Source: Amyloporia xantha
Taxonomy: Eukaryota; Basidiomycota; Agaricomycetes; Polyporales; Adustoporiaceae
Length of the DNA: 64,000 nucleotides
Direction of reading: 5' to 3'
Assembly: GCA_036971615.1 (NCBI GenBank)
Contig: JAYKKR010000003.1
Span: 1,116,001-1,180,000 of the forward strand
Every line of letters starts with the position of its first letter. The stretch's first letter is position 1. A program made the translations under genes and the position numbers. The notes under the pieces were generated by a model. It saw nothing but the letters and a program-made list of their open reading frames with translations, searched no databases and was not told the DNA's origin. Below are positions 11,889-25,026 of the stretch, in pieces.

Positions 11889-14800
11889 GTTATAGAGGCG
11901 GACGTTACCTATGGTTACTGGGATCAGTCGGATTGGACGTAACCTTAATGTTTGTGGTGTATTAGGTTGTATCATCGACGTTTTCTTAATATTTATGGAA
12001 AATTGATAGTTGCGTGAATATCGTGGAAGATGTGTAGCCCACTGATCGAGCACTACGCAAGCACCTGGTCGCCCCACACACTTTCATGTAAGGGTAGCAT
12101 TGTTGGCTCTCCATAATCCCGGTTTGTGAACACCGACTTAATGTCGGCGTGGATCGTTACAATTTTCTTCTACCGGCTTCGCTTTGCCATCACCTCATTC
12201 ATTACACGCTTGTTCGGTGTGGGTTATCGCCATGCTCAGTGATCTGCTCTGACATGAGGGACTACACTGTACAGTATTGCATGCGTGTTGTTCACTTTGT
12301 TTGTGGTCTCCTTGATGACGCTGGAAGCTTTATAATAATCGTTCAGTTTCTAAACGGCATTGTTCGAGCCTTGTTTCTTGAATATTGTGCGAGTAGCAGC
12401 GCGTCATCCATAAGACTGATCAGCACTGTTACATATTTATGACATCTTGATTGTACTGACATAGTTTTGTTAGGTTTGTCGAGATATCCGTACGGTTCAG
12501 TCCCCGTTAGACAATTTGTCGATCACGCGTATTCTCGCTCGTATGATATAGGCCGTGATAATACCTTTAACATATACATTCACGTTAACGACAATCGGTA
12601 TAACCATTAAGACGGAATACATGACGAAGAGCATCGAGAATATATGAAATTAAAAGTCTACTCAAATATCTGTTGTCCGACGGGCATATACGAGAGAGCG
12701 ACAGTAACTGTGCACATTATGCGCGGTGCGCTACCTGTCATCGACAGCTCACCAACATCGTCTGTTGCTCCATCATATAACATCGACACTCGAAGAGCAA
12801 AGGGCAGCCAGTATAATGACTGGTAAGAGCCGCAGTGGCGCTCGCACTTAAACAGTAAACCACGACCGTCCGACGACCTGTCTTCTGTATGTCAAACTCG
12901 TACGCCTAATTGAAGGTGGAGCGCGTCAGTGTTAGAGGCATGACTGGACACGGTCATGTGGGTGACTGATGGCAATAGACTTGCACGTCAGACCGCAAGG
13001 GTTGCTGCGTCGAATAGCGACGGACAGTGCTGCAGGACATGTCGGAAGGGACACGGAACGTAGCAGAAGTCAGCTTTTGAGAGCAGCAACAATGGAGTGT
13101 CTTGTACATACGTCAGCGGAGACTTGCGCACCAGCGTATCGTTCTGGCACAGGCAGGGCACGCGAATGAAGAAAATAACAGTTTTCTTCACCGGCGGTTG
13201 CAGCTGCCATCGTCTTCATTAATGCTGTCAAGGGCGGGCTTCCTCGCGTCTAATGGTGCTTGGTCTGCCCGGGCTGCTGTGCACCCGCCGGGCGCTCCAT
13301 TCATATGCTCGACCTCCAATAAATTATTAACAACGCAGATGCTGGGACAAGTGATTCATAGTGTATTTACGTCACACCAACGACAAGAAGCAGGAGTAGA
13401 AAACGTAGCATATATAGATGCAGAAGGTAGTGATCGCACAGAGTAGACAGAGATGCCAGCGTTAGAAGGGTTGTGTAGACTCTGTAGAGGCTTGCAGGTG
13501 CTGGAGACGGTGTCGAGGTCGTCAAGAACTACCGCGGCGGAAGCTGAGTCAGCGTCAGTTTGCGGCTTTTAGGCCTGGTAAACAAAGCGACTGCGAACAG
13601 ATATGTTCATTTAGCGAGCCGACTGCCTACCACTCCATCGTCTCAGGCGCCATCTTCACGAGCTTACTGTACTGCATCTTCGTCGGATGCATGATCCCAG
13701 GAATGCCTCACCGCTAACTTTCATGGAGCTTTTCTCACAGCTTTTCTCCACCCCATCTGCCATGCACTCCGGCACGTCGCGCAGCATATACGCCGCGTAC
13801 GCCTCCTGCGTCTGTCCGAGCCTCTCAATCGCTTTCTGGGACGATGATCAAGAGGATCTTCTCATCCGCCTTGCGATCCACGTCGAACAGCTCTCGCGAT
13901 TTGCACAAGTGGAGGCACTATTGGCGTGCCTGCAGTTCATCCTTGCCTTTTTTCGCTTTTCATAGTGGCAACTGATAAGTGTTAAACGACGCCTTGATAA
14001 ACTTATCGTGGATCCTCCATAGGGCCGGACCAGCCCTTTGGCATATGCAGAACCGCGACGCCACGAGCTCACTGTCGTCCATCACTCATTGTCCCGTAGA
14101 TCACACGTTCAGATATCTTCAAGCCATTGGCGTACATGATTGTGAAGACCGTACATGACTTCACGCGGTCGATGTATTTGTTCCCGTTCCACCCGATCGC
14201 TGTGCCCGTGGTCTCCCCCAAGCGTGAGATATGCGGGATATATAGCGTGGAATGAGAGTGCTGGAGATCAATCCTCACTACTGTTGAGCTCTGCGGGCAC
14301 TGTGGATGCTCAGATATTCCCTCACACACGTCTACTCGCGGCGTGTCGACGAAACAGGGACGCGCCTCAACATCTCCATGAGCCGCGTTAGTGGATTTGA
14401 AGGCACAACATAATTGCTATGTAGCGGGCAGTGTGCTTGGGTGAGTCCATCGCACGGCCTGAAATTGTTACTCGAAATCTCACTTTTGGCTGATTTTTTC
14501 CGCTCGGTAGCGCGTACACTCAATGCCGTATACTTCTTGACATTACTATAATGATCCTACGTCCGATCGCCCGCTATAATGATACATGATCGAAGTTTCA
14601 CGGCTCTAGCCATGAAGTGACTATCAATCCGTCCTAGCGTAATGCTCACATATATGTGTACTAACTACGTTTAAATCGACTTATTGGAATGACTCGTGAA
14701 TGTCAGCGCTCCCTGAGTCGCGTGAATGTAGATAATACGTATAGTGCGCTCTAACCTCACCTTCGCGACATTATACGAACGATGATCAGATAGGTTGTCT

Positions 14801-16738
14801 CCAGTTTCCAAATGACTTGTCCTTTGCTTAGCAATTCATATGCGATCTGAACCAGTGGTGAATCAAGCCAGCCCTTTCCCAATCAAATGGTATGCGTTTC
14901 TAGTACGTGTGGAGGTTACTCGCATCTTTAAACTTTGCGGTCACACAGTTCTGCCCTCTCTTGGTTCTGAAAATCTTAAGGAGCACTATATGGACCATCG
15001 CAATCGTCAATAATACGAGAGATACTCTCAGTTTATTACTCTGTGAGTCTCCCTACACTCTGCTAAAATGCGTGGTTCGCGAATTTCGTACGTAGCAAGG
15101 CACTCAATCGCGGTTAACGCAAGCCGGCTATGTCGTACTGCCTATCTTGCGTTAAATTCTTGCTATTAACTACGCAATTCAGAAGTAAGCGCTATAGATT
15201 AGCATCACACTGCATCGAAACAACCGGCTTGCTCGTGGCTACAGGTCAGAAAGGTTTCGACCTCATGTCATTTCGGACACGTTGTGCCCTTGCAAAACAA
15301 TAGCAGGCTCCATTGCCGTGCATGTATGTGACATTCGCGTTCCTCAAGAGCAGCCATACTAGTGGCTGTATTCAGCGACCAGACGCGGAGATATGTAATG
15401 CTATATGTAATCAACAATCTACAAAGTTCGGCGTGTCATTTACACTTCAAAGCTACACTGATCTTATTTTGAACAATGTACGGCGACGGTATGTGTTGTA
15501 ACGTCAATGTCCTGTACAAGCATCGCTGATCATGCTAGGGTAGTACATGATTAACAGGTACGGATTATATAACAAATATATTGGCGAAGTTTTTGTATCG
15601 TCCAGTTCACAGTAAAGGACGTGAGTGTTAGTTCAACAAGTCTGCAGTGCAATGGTGTGTGTTTTAATTCTTCCTTGCTTGACATGATATACGTGTTTAC
15701 CCAATGATAAAAGTCTAATAGTCGGAATGGTTATGATGAAACTGTTCCAGTGTTGTTACGCTGGCGTTCGCGTCTTTTCGTATCTGTTGACAGACCGCTT
15801 ATACAAGCAGTGCACAAACGATTGGTGCGTATACATCTTGATAACCATGCTATTCTCATCTTCAATTCTATTGGCAGACCACGACATATCGTGTATTACG
15901 TTCTAATAAGTTCTGTATGACGAGCTATCTACAGCTTATTCGGTCCGCCTACCGCGCTCTCTCGTACGTCTTGCCTAAGTAGTCCGGAAAACCGGTGCTG
16001 TGCAGGTGGGGAGGAAACACGGGGCGTAACATATCCTCCTGAGATATGTTGCAGTGACAATGCTACAATCTGTGTAGCATATGTATGAGCATTTCGCGTC
16101 TTGGGAGCTGATGCTCGCATATCATCTTCGCAGCTGTAAACAGATGCGTGTCGCTATTCTTCCTAACCTGCTCGCTTATCGTCCCCTCTGAACCGCCTGT
16201 TGCGTGACCGGGGTTGCACTTGACTCTAATATCTCGATCATTTTCCCGATGGTAGTAACTAATTTGGTTTAATCGACTAAGACTGCTGAAGCTGGTTTTG
16301 TCCACGCCTGGTTACGGCACTATGATATGGTGCCCACTAATACCGCCATCGCGGTTGCCGAAAGTGTATGGGAAATGTCGAACGACCCTGGATCTCAAGA
16401 CGTGCATCCGATCTCTCGGTGAGCGCGATGTAGAATGACGCGGATAATACCGCTCACTGTGTGCCCGCGATAGATCTTGCCGTTCCTCGGTTGCTCGTAA
16501 TACATTCGTGTGTGGAACATATTAATCTTTGTTGTCCTTCCGTTTTTCGACGACACTCATTCCTTCCGCCACTCGGTCGTTGTCATGATGTGCTTCGTTC
16601 TCAGACATGACGCGGTATGTCTGATGTGCAAGTTCGGCTCACATATCCGTGACAGTCTTAGTATTGTACGCTGCGCCCTTTGTCGTACCGGTAACTCTTC
16701 GTGCATTTCTACCGAGGTCGTTGGGAGCTTCCTCATGC
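11889..16738. other. Long stretch without a recognised gene
   Basis: Many short frames on both strands. At 13.6-14.3 kb the minus strand shows coding-like fragments in shifting frames (for example RLGQTQEAYAAYMLRDVPEC near 13.8 kb, and YIDRVKSCTVFTIMYANG near 14.2 kb) that may be exons or remnants of a gene I cannot identify. I see no repeat, RNA gene or mobile element in the rest. Confidence 0.4.
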
Positions 16739-17479
16739 ATGCGGACGCCTTCCGTAAACACGCCGCGACCCTTCCAATTTACGACTTGCGCGGAACGGCG
16801 ATTACCTCTTCCAATTCTGACGTTACATACACTGTTAGAACAGTGGCGCCGACCATGTCGTGTCCATACACTGCGTTTACTACGCGCCGATCGCCAGCTC
16901 TTGTATGAGAGTATTCTTCTTGGTTCATCACCGGAATCCACCTCTTTCCTGTCGTATCACCCAGGCGGTCATGATACCATACCTCCCATCTACATCGAAT
17001 GCAGTCCCTCCACCACTGTCGTCGAGAATGGTGACTCGGTAAATGCAATGATCGTTCGTCCCTGGGCAAATTCCTGGGCTCCGAATGTACCAGTCGCTGG
17101 CCTCACCCTCAATGAGCAGACGATAAACTTCTTTATCGTCAGGGACTCTATGTCTTCACGTCGACTTTTCAACGACGCTGCCGGGATTTGGGAGCCAATT
17201 TTCTCCTACACGGACGGTGCTGTCGTGCAAAAACTGAAAAGGAAGTTGGTCGACTTCGTTGCAGCACCTCCCACGGCCGCCGAGTTCACGAGGATCATGC
17301 ATACACACTTTACGGATGATCCATGCGACTCGGACTTCGACAAATACTCCACCACTCGCTTCGTTATGTGTGCGTTTGGCTACTCGGAATTACAGGGTTT
17401 CGCACCAGTGACTGTGATTACGGACCAAGCGCCTTCGATTTTACACGTCTCTGGGCGTCCAGCGGTCGATACGTGGTGA
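16739..17479 (+). CDS. Hypothetical protein, open frame of ~246 codons
   Basis: An uninterrupted frame from ATG 16739 to TGA 17477-17479, opening further upstream without an ATG. It contains PIYIECSPSTTVVENGD near the middle, a hydrophobic INFFIVRDS and later TRFVMCAFGYSELQGF. There is no signal peptide or clear membrane segment. The length of the open frame and its composition favour real coding sequence, but I recognise no family and neighbouring exons may exist. Confidence 0.35.
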   Translation: MRTPSVNTPRPFQFTTCAERRLPLPILTLHTLLEQWRRPCRVHTLRLLRADRQLLYESILLGSSPESTSFLSYHPGGHDTIPPIYIECSPSTTVVENGDSVNAMIVRPWANSWAPNVPVAGLTLNEQTINFFIVRDSMSSRRLFNDAAGIWEPIFSYTDGAVVQKLKRKLVDFVAAPPTAAEFTRIMHTHFTDDPCDSDFDKYSTTRFVMCAFGYSELQGFAPVTVITDQAPSILHVSGRPAVDTW

Positions 17480-19340
17480 AGGTACGTGTGCTACCGCTTT
17501 CTTCCGTTCAAGCTCTGATCGTACTGGTGTTTACCGTCGTAGGCCACGCGGCGGAGGTAGAGAGTACTACCCATGTTGGAAGTATGATGCACCATGCCCA
17601 GAGCAAATCAGATTTGTTTGGATCTATATCGCGAGTAAACGGTCGATCAGAATCCATACCCGTGGAAGTATGTGAGCTGCGTTGTGTTCCACGACATCAG
17701 GGATGTTTGGAGTCGTACTGGGTGAGAAACCACATAAGGCATATTTTATTTAACGTATGACGTGACATATTCATCTATTCTGCCGCTTTACACCGAGAAC
17801 AAATTGTAATGGTTCAATCATTATTGAAGTCAGCACCGTGTTTTAAGTTGTGACGGAGTGAAGGCTTTTTACCGTCTGGTGGTGAACGTTTGTTCAAGGG
17901 TGGGTTCACAGTACTGTTTCAGTACCTCCTTCTATTCGACTTCAACACGATTTTTATTATACGTCTATCACACAATTCATATATAAATCCCCGCTCTTTG
18001 CGGCAACTGTTATTATAAGCCAGAGTACTACAACGGGGCGAACTACGGCGCGGCATGTCTATCAGGGCGGCGTGCGCGTGTGGGGCGATCATCAGCTCGA
18101 TCTCTTCTCGCCGCCTTACCCCACCTTCGAGGTCAAATGAAAATATCAAACCTACCGACCTCCGTCTCCAAAAGGAGCATACACTACACGCGCCTGCTAT
18201 GATCGCTATCAACACGCAGAAGAAGCTTCTTAGAGAGGTGGTGCACTAGAAGTGTGCTGCTGTCGTAAGTTGCATTGCCATTGTCATGTGCTAAAGATGA
18301 ACTGAGGTCATATGGCTTTACCACGAGAGCTATTTTCCCACATCGGCGTGCCACAGACATTTTTATCAGCTTCCTTTCACTGAATAGCGCGCTGTCATCC
18401 TCTGTGTGGAGGTCCGGTTGCAGTCGGGCGGCCTGCTCGAGCCGTCCTGATTTGACGGATGTTACAAGCAGAATGACAGCGTCATCATTCTAGGTCAACA
18501 ATGCTACGGTAGCTAACTGGCTTAGCGCACCGCGGTCTCGACGTGTCTTTTACGTTATTGCGGCTATATCTTGTAGTCACGCAATAGGAACTGAGGATCG
18601 CACAGGCGTTGCTGCTCTTCGTAAGCTGTTCCTGATTCTTTCCATCTTAAATTTACACTCGTACGTAGGCCACACAGATACTACAGCAAGCTTGCACTAG
18701 GGTTAAGAAGCTGACGTGCTTATCATTAATGACTTGCGTGGGTGCGACCCATGCTATGATATGAACCTCTTTTGACGAATTCTGGTCGATTGGGTGTACC
18801 AGACAGACGTGTTTTACGGTGAGCGGTAATACCTTTGTCTTTGGCGTTTTTAGCAACTGAGCTAACGCAGACAATGTGTCATATATCAGCCGTGTTGTTC
18901 GGGAACCGCTAGTGGCTGAAGACGCTGCACTTGGTGTCTATGCCATATAACATCATGCATATTTGCGTCTTGCTTACGGACCATATTTCTGTCATCGCAC
19001 CCATGACCTCCTTATCATTTCGGATGATCAATGCTCGCGAGTGTTTGCGATGAAACACGATATTGTAAGTAGACCAGATAGGGTTTGATTGCTCGTATTG
19101 GATGGTACCAATCAGGTACCGCTTTGCGTCCCTGTGTTATAGAGCTGATCCGTTGATGAAACTATAGCCGTTCTGTTGCGCATTCGCGTCGTCTTAACTG
19201 TATTCTTCATAGCGTACTCTTCACCTTTAACGATTAAGAGGACGTGAAGTGGGGGGTTCTTGAATCTACACCGTATGTGCAATTTATCTTGTCGCATGCA
19301 GTTACTGATGTGTAATTACCTGGCCGGTTCTATCGGTCAG
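17480..19340. other. No recognisable gene
   Basis: Short frames only on both strands; no motif, repeat or RNA gene seen. Confidence 0.45.
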
Positions 19341-20403
19341 ATGAGCGTGGCAGATCTTCCCGTGGAACTATTAGACGTTGTTGCGTCTCTACTTCCCGTG
19401 GGCGATATGAACGCCCTGATGCGTACCTGCCAACGCGTCTATGGCGTTATCGCTCCTTTGATGTACAAGCGGGTAGAGTTGACAAATTCGAACGCTACGC
19501 GCCGTGTGATGCTTCTCTTGGCGCCCTTCCGGTCCCAATCGCATACTGAAGAACGACGTTCCTACATCCCATTCATCCACCATTTCTCCTATATATCTGT
19601 CGACCCCGATGAGGACTATCGGCTTGCAAGTTTGATAATCAAAATTCTACATCACGCTGTGGCCTTGACGAGCCTGCAGCTCAGCACTCACTGAATCTTA
19701 TGGGGCGCTCGCTCTCGCATTCTCCAGAACACTGTTACGGCGTCGCCAAGTATCCCCATGCACAACGCCTGATCTCTGTATTGCCACTCTTCCCGCTCTG
19801 AAAGACATACACATATCTGAATTCGCCCTCCTGCGACATATCGTGGATTTTCGGCCAATCAGGTCGGTAGAATACCTCGTTATGCACAAGACGACGGTTG
19901 CCCTCAACCGTACATTGGAATTATTGGGACAACGGCGATTGTCACATCATCTGGTTGCGTTGTCTATACGTGTCGGTGAGCAAGTGTCCATAACCGACGC
20001 TGTGAATATGGTCGCGCTATACACACCGCGGCTTACGCACCTATCCGTCCTATATTCGGGACAAGATGTTGTACTTGACACTGTGGTATGCAATGTGCCT
20101 CTCATTCTTTGTACTGCACTTTATTTACAGGAATTATCATTAGCTCGCATTGAACCGCATGGTCGAACACGATCATTGGCTTCCCGATTACGGAGCTTCT
20201 TTTTATTCCATGACAGCGTGCCCGGTATCAGTCATGATACTTTGCATACATTTGAGGCAGTGGAGATGATCAGCGCGTCGAGAGAGCGCATGAGGAGGGT
20301 TGTAATATTCGGCCGCGGGTTCCAGAGAGTAGACGGAGAGTCACCTTGGATAGAAGTTGATAAACTACAGGTCATTCAGAGCGAATCGCAACTTAGAATA
20401 TGA
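19341..20403 (+). CDS. F-box protein
   Basis: Starts MSVADLPVELLDVVASLL followed by MNALMRTCQRVYGVIAPLMY, a typical basidiomycete F-box (LPxELL...I...L...D...L..T.R......P.LY.+). F-box proteins usually dock substrates to SCF ubiquitin ligases through Skp1. The rest is LRR-like: PALKDIHISEFALLRHIVD, LTHLSVLYSGQD, LQELSLARIEPHG. The ATG at 19341 opens the F-box directly. The frame changes once between about 19690 and 19770, so the gene is either interrupted or carries a sequence error; downstream coding to TGA 20401-20403 is continuous. Function of the individual protein is unknown. Confidence 0.75.
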
Positions 20404-20801
20404 AGTTTCTGTATCGTCGCTTCCTCATTGTGTTGTATACTTACATGTGGTACAATGATTATTGCCCTGTCGGTGTGCTTTGCTTGGGTATCCCGTCAAA
20501 TATGTTACGCAGGTGGGCAGGTATAATGGAGACTTTGGTTTGACAGCAGTCTGATTTTTGTACGACCACTAAGTCGGGACATGCGGCCTGTATTATTCCC
20601 GTGTGGTATTACCCCCATTTGAATTCACTTTTCGCGACTATTACATAAGAGCAGGCAGGAATAGTATCACTTGCTTGGCGATTTGATGGCGAACTGCGAA
20701 CTGTGACAAGATAACTTCACTGCGATTCCAATCCGTGCAGCATTGCCTGAACATGTATTAGAAGGACGTTGTGTACAGACGGAGACGATTTCCGCTGTAT
20801 C
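20404..20801. other. Intergenic, nothing recognised
   Basis: Tail-to-tail gap between a plus-strand and a minus-strand gene; no motif or repeat noticed. Confidence 0.5.
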
Positions 20802-22798
20802 CTATCTAGCCTTTATATCGACATGCTCTATTGACAACCAATACTCTAACTCGTCTCCAACCAGCATGACCAGTGGGACTGGTTCGCCCGTTCACACCCA
20901 CTCCAAGTCAATGTGCCTTTTACCACCGTCGCGCTAGATTGATTTCCTTCTGGTCTCTCCACAGACCACGTCCACTGTACACCGACCTTCGCCTCAAACA
21001 AACCAATGGGGTGCCAATCAATCTCCTGAAGAGATGGACAACTCCTCGCGAGACGGGCCATGAGTCGTTCAACGCGAGAATAATTACGAATTTCCCAAGC
21101 CTTCATAATCACGTGTGGGTCTGAGTGTAATTCTTCATGGCTAGGACGACATGTGATCGGTAAGATTGCACAGATGGTTTCTTCCGCTTTGATTGTATAT
21201 TCCTGACCAAAGTATTCGGCTATTCGGTCCATCGTCAGCGGCTCTGCTACTCTTGCTGCACCCCGTTGAAGAGAGCCGTCGTAGGCATCATCTTCTGTAT
21301 CGTCCTGGTCCCAAACCGGCTCGGCAGGGGGTAATGCGTCATCCAATAGATCAAACGCTCCCAGTGACGCGTTCGCTGTCTTCGACGAATCCTCGTCCCA
21401 TTTCCAACTGATTGGAATGTCCCAGCTGAGCGCAAGCTTACGCAGTTTGCGTAGTTTCTGAAGCTTATTACTCAACTCGGTCTGTACAATCCGTCATTGC
21501 CACACATGTAGAGAACCGATCTATTGACGTACTCACCATAATTGACGCGAAAGTTCCATCAGTGGACTGTATTGCTGTTGCGATGCGAATTTGTTCTACC
21601 ATAGGGAAATATTCTGTTAACGCGATGATATCGTGTATGTTTGGCTGCCATGTGGAAACATCATTCCAAGGCACGCACTCCAGCAGTGGAAGAGCCACGG
21701 CAGTCGCTATGAACCTGGTAGAGTTTTGTTTCGATGCAGAGACTACTGCCTGGTCGAGAAGTATTCGACTAAACGCAAATGCGCGCCTTGATACGAAGGA
21801 CCCCAAGAATGTTCGGGAGACCGAATTCGCGTGGAAGGGGTAGTCGTAATAACCGCTATTTTCTGAAGCGTTGCTGCCTAATTGATAGCCAGTCGGTGTG
21901 ACCACGGGACATGAATCCTCCCAAGTTCCGCTCCCATCAATGAGTTTCATGAGATTTTCGATACTGAGGCGGACATTGGGAGCGAAGCAGATGTTAACTT
22001 CTCGCAATGATGAATGTTTATGAATGAACGAGTACATCCAACGCACGTTCCGCATTGCCTTTTGAACGTTTAAAGTCCGCAGGTTAGGAAAGACTAGGGC
22101 CGCTACGTGATTGTCCCACCACCTACTACGTCCTCGTTCATAGACGGCAAGTGCAACCAGGCTAACGTGTGTTGTCGGTTTCATAGTTATCGGTTCAATG
22201 TATGGAAAACGTCGCGGCCGGGTGTGGAGGTAAAGCCGTAACGTTCTCAATACAGGCCAAGCGTGTATTTGTGGGAAGGGTGATGTAGAACGCCACACAA
22301 CACAGAGATGGCGCAAATTGGTGCATGTTTCAAGCGGAGAAAGTTCCAAGGGGGAGCATACGCCGTGAAAACAAGTGAAAGATGTCAAGTTGACGAAGGA
22401 GTGTATCGATGTGCGGCAGCGCAACGGGAAGCTCGGGTTACGTGCTCGTGCCATATTTGCTCCGTACAATCCGATACGTACGGTTCTGCGAATGCATAGT
22501 TGATCAGTATCAGGTAATATGCAGTAATCACGATGATTTCTGACTTCACATCATACGGCGTATAACTTCCCGCTCCCCTATATGACCGAACGACTTCGTT
22601 CAAAGCCCTTACCGAGTGTACAACGAGGTGACGTTGGAGATGGACCATGGCGATCGTTCGAAGATACCGATTCACTTGTGATAACGTCACGATTAATTTG
22701 TGCCTTCCAATGGATCGGTCCGTGTCGTGTTCTTGATTCACGATTTCTATGAACACGTCGTACGGAATAAAGCTGAAAGTTGATCGTGTAACGCTCAT
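20802..22798 (-). CDS. F-box/LRR-type protein, paralogue of the gene at 30212-32167
   Basis: Exon 1 begins at ATG 22798 with FIPYDVFIEIVNQEHDTD, an F-box-like start, and ends near SYTPYDVKSEI. The long middle exon has LRR-like strands (LRHLCVVW, LRTLRLYLHTRP, LRTLNVQKAMRNVRWMYSFI, LREVNICFAPNVRL) and a DGTF-x-x-IM end. A GT-AG intron (about 21479-21532) separates it from the last exon, which has KLALSWDIPISWKWDED and a conserved PHVIMKAWEIRN segment. The plus-strand paralogue has the same intron at the same place and matching blocks (FIxxHxxLxEVNICF, LMKLIxGxGTW, LVMLVG-x-ELE). The frame shifts once near a CCC run at about 20898; reading through gives PLVMLVGDELEYW and a stop at 20802. No catalytic domain; substrate recognition is the likely role, by family. 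Confidence 0.7.
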
Positions 22799-23438
22799 CT
22801 TTTGCAGTAGTGCGTGGTCGGTAGGTTCCTCAGCGAAGTCGGTTGAGCTTCAATATATAGTCTCATCTTGACCATGTACGACGCGACAAATCTGGGAAAC
22901 GTGTAGGATTAGGCGGTGTATATAGCAATGCTATAGTAGAGTAACGCAGCATAGCAGTATGTAGCGCCAACGAGGTTTCCAAAAAGCCGGGTATCATGAC
23001 ATATCTTCAATTACGTTAACGCACGTGCCAATTTGCAACAATCGCTCACGCCGCTGGTAACCGCCATAACCATGTACTCGTCGTCGTCCTAGACATTGTG
23101 CGCTGCCTTTTGTAAGCTTGTTCTCACTGCAAGAGTTACTGGCGTGTATTACTAAATATGAAGTACGTAACACGTCGACTGATACTGCACATACATTCAG
23201 TACAATGCAGAGGCCCTGTTGTCCAACAATAGCAGCGACATGTGCATCTTTTTAACTCGAACGGCCGAGGTGATATAAAATGGTCCTCTTGAAGAGATTT
23301 TACTGGACGAGACTGTATTTCAGTGCGTCCTGTATCTTTTATCAAAGGTTTCCGGTACGACAACTGTTTGTTCGATCTCTACGCGTAGTAGGTACACATT
23401 TAATCGCTGATGGGACAATATTACGATGCCCACAGACG
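22799..23438. other. Intergenic, head-to-head promoter region
   Basis: Separates the minus-strand F-box/LRR gene from the plus-strand kinase gene. An in-frame ATG at 23280 could start the kinase earlier. No motif or repeat is clear. Confidence 0.4.
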
Positions 23439-25026
23439 ATGACCGTCTCACAACGCCTTCCTGCCTCTACGGTACCCGGTCACTTAGGGTGTGGCGGCAC
23501 GTACGCCTCTCGGTATCGTTACCTGGCGGGAGATTTAGTATTGCATCAATGTAAGTAACATGTTCCTGTTTTCTTTCAGCATCCCTTCCCTGCGGGTACC
23601 TACCCCTTTCATGATGGTGTCCGGTTCGATGTCACATTTGCATTTTACATAGTCGGCATGGCATATGTCGATATGACATTATGAGTCAGACCGCAATCCC
23701 CGTGATGTAGAATAGTTAACCAATTTATAGACACCGGTCTTACTGTACTTGGCACTGGCTCGTCTGCTACAGTGCTGGCTGCCGCGGATAACAAATCGGG
23801 GGTTGTCGTCGCGATAAAGATCCTGCATAAGGATCCTAGTTACGACGACTGGTATGACCACGAGGCAAACATCTTCTGCATGCTCGCAGATACTGGCCAC
23901 AAAGCTCTACGGTGCGTGGATCTTTTTACCGTGAAGATGGCTTGTAATCAATATCGGCTGACCCTTTGAACGATCAAGACTCTTTCTTACTATCCTAAAT
24001 AGTGGCATGCATATCGGTTTCCATTGTCTGGTGTTCGACCGCATGGCTGCGGACTTGGAATTTGTACTGCATGGCGGAACCGTACCTCGGATTACTCGCC
24101 TACAGCTGCTGAAAATCGCAGTTCAACTTATGGAGGGTTTCCAATGTAAGTGTTTTCTTTTTTTCTCTCGTATTCTGTCTTACTTATTGTGCGGGCAGTT
24201 TTGCATTCACAGTGTGTTGTGCATGCGGATGTTAAACCAGACAACATAATGTTCGTATCAATCGACACTGTAGTCGTCAAGTAAGCTGCATTCTTGTGTC
24301 AGATATAGTGCGCGTAGTGACCTTAGTTGTATTTCCTATATCGCGACTACGCAGCCACGTACTCCAGCTAGAAAACGTCGATATACGAATTATAGACTTG
24401 GGTGGTGCTGTCATATTACATGGCGATGGACACGGGCGTGTAGGTGCTGATGGTTATAGAGCGCCTGAGGTTTCGTTCGGTGAGCGCTGTCGCGCCAGGC
24501 CTGTCGTGGAATACCGCGGTTGATTCGTTCGGGGTAGGCTGTATCCTAACCGAAATATACACTGGCCGTCCGCTCTTTGCCTACTCGGAAGATGATTGCG
24601 ACAGACTAATCCTTCTCGAACGCGTCCTCGGTCCCTTCCCGTTGCAATACGCTAAAATGGTCGAAAACCTGATACCAGGAACATTTAGATTGGGTCGGAG
24701 CGCAAAACTTATCGCCTCTGTTAAAAGAACGTCATTTGAAGCATCATTTCTCGATGATGATCATGCATCGGCCTCCTTAAGTCGGTCATCCCCCTTCACG
24801 TGCGTGCCTATTTTCTTTATTTTCGACAATCGGACTAAGAAACACCGTGAAGATTATTCTCGACGATCACGACTTGTACGATTTATGCCGTAGCCTTCTT
24901 TTGCTAGATCCATTACAACGTGCGTCCATGACAGAGGCCTTGCAGCATTCATGTTTTGCGCAGATCGTGCTGAGCGACGTAGTCCGTGTGGGAACTGAGT
25001 GTCAGAGAGATATTCTCATTACGTAG
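23439..25026 (+). CDS. SRPK/CLK-like protein kinase, multi-exon
   Basis: Kinase subdomains appear in order: GTGSSATVLAAADNKSG (glycine loop), VVVAIKILHKD (Lys), HEANIFCML (alpha-C Glu), catalytic loop VVHADVKPDNIM, IIDLGGAV (DFG replaced by DLG), GYRAPEVSFG (APE), WNTAVDSFGVGCILTEIYTG, LLERVLGPFP, and the terminal LLLLDPLQRASMTEALQHSCF. HxDxKPDN and DLG are normal in SRPK-type kinases, which phosphorylate SR-type proteins. Introns include one ending before CVVHAD (acceptor CACAG near 24210), one after DTVVVK (GTAAGC near 24281) and an apparent 19-nt GT-AG interval at 24480-24498. The stop is TAG 25024-25026. The N terminus is unsure: ATG 23439 and ATG 23280 are in frame, and exons between 23550 and 23770 are not resolved. 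Kinase identity is secure, subfamily is inferred. Confidence 0.85.

Noticed and set aside
13600..14330. Minus-strand gene with fragments such as EAYAAYMLRDVPEC
   Set aside because: The fragments lie in different frames and overlap equally plausible plus-strand frames; I could not join them or name a family.
8762..20403. Integrated giant virus, suggested by an RNR gene, F-box proteins and a kinase
   Set aside because: The RNR homologue has at least eight spliceosomal introns, and no capsid, packaging ATPase or viral polymerase is seen. Fungal paralogues explain the content better.
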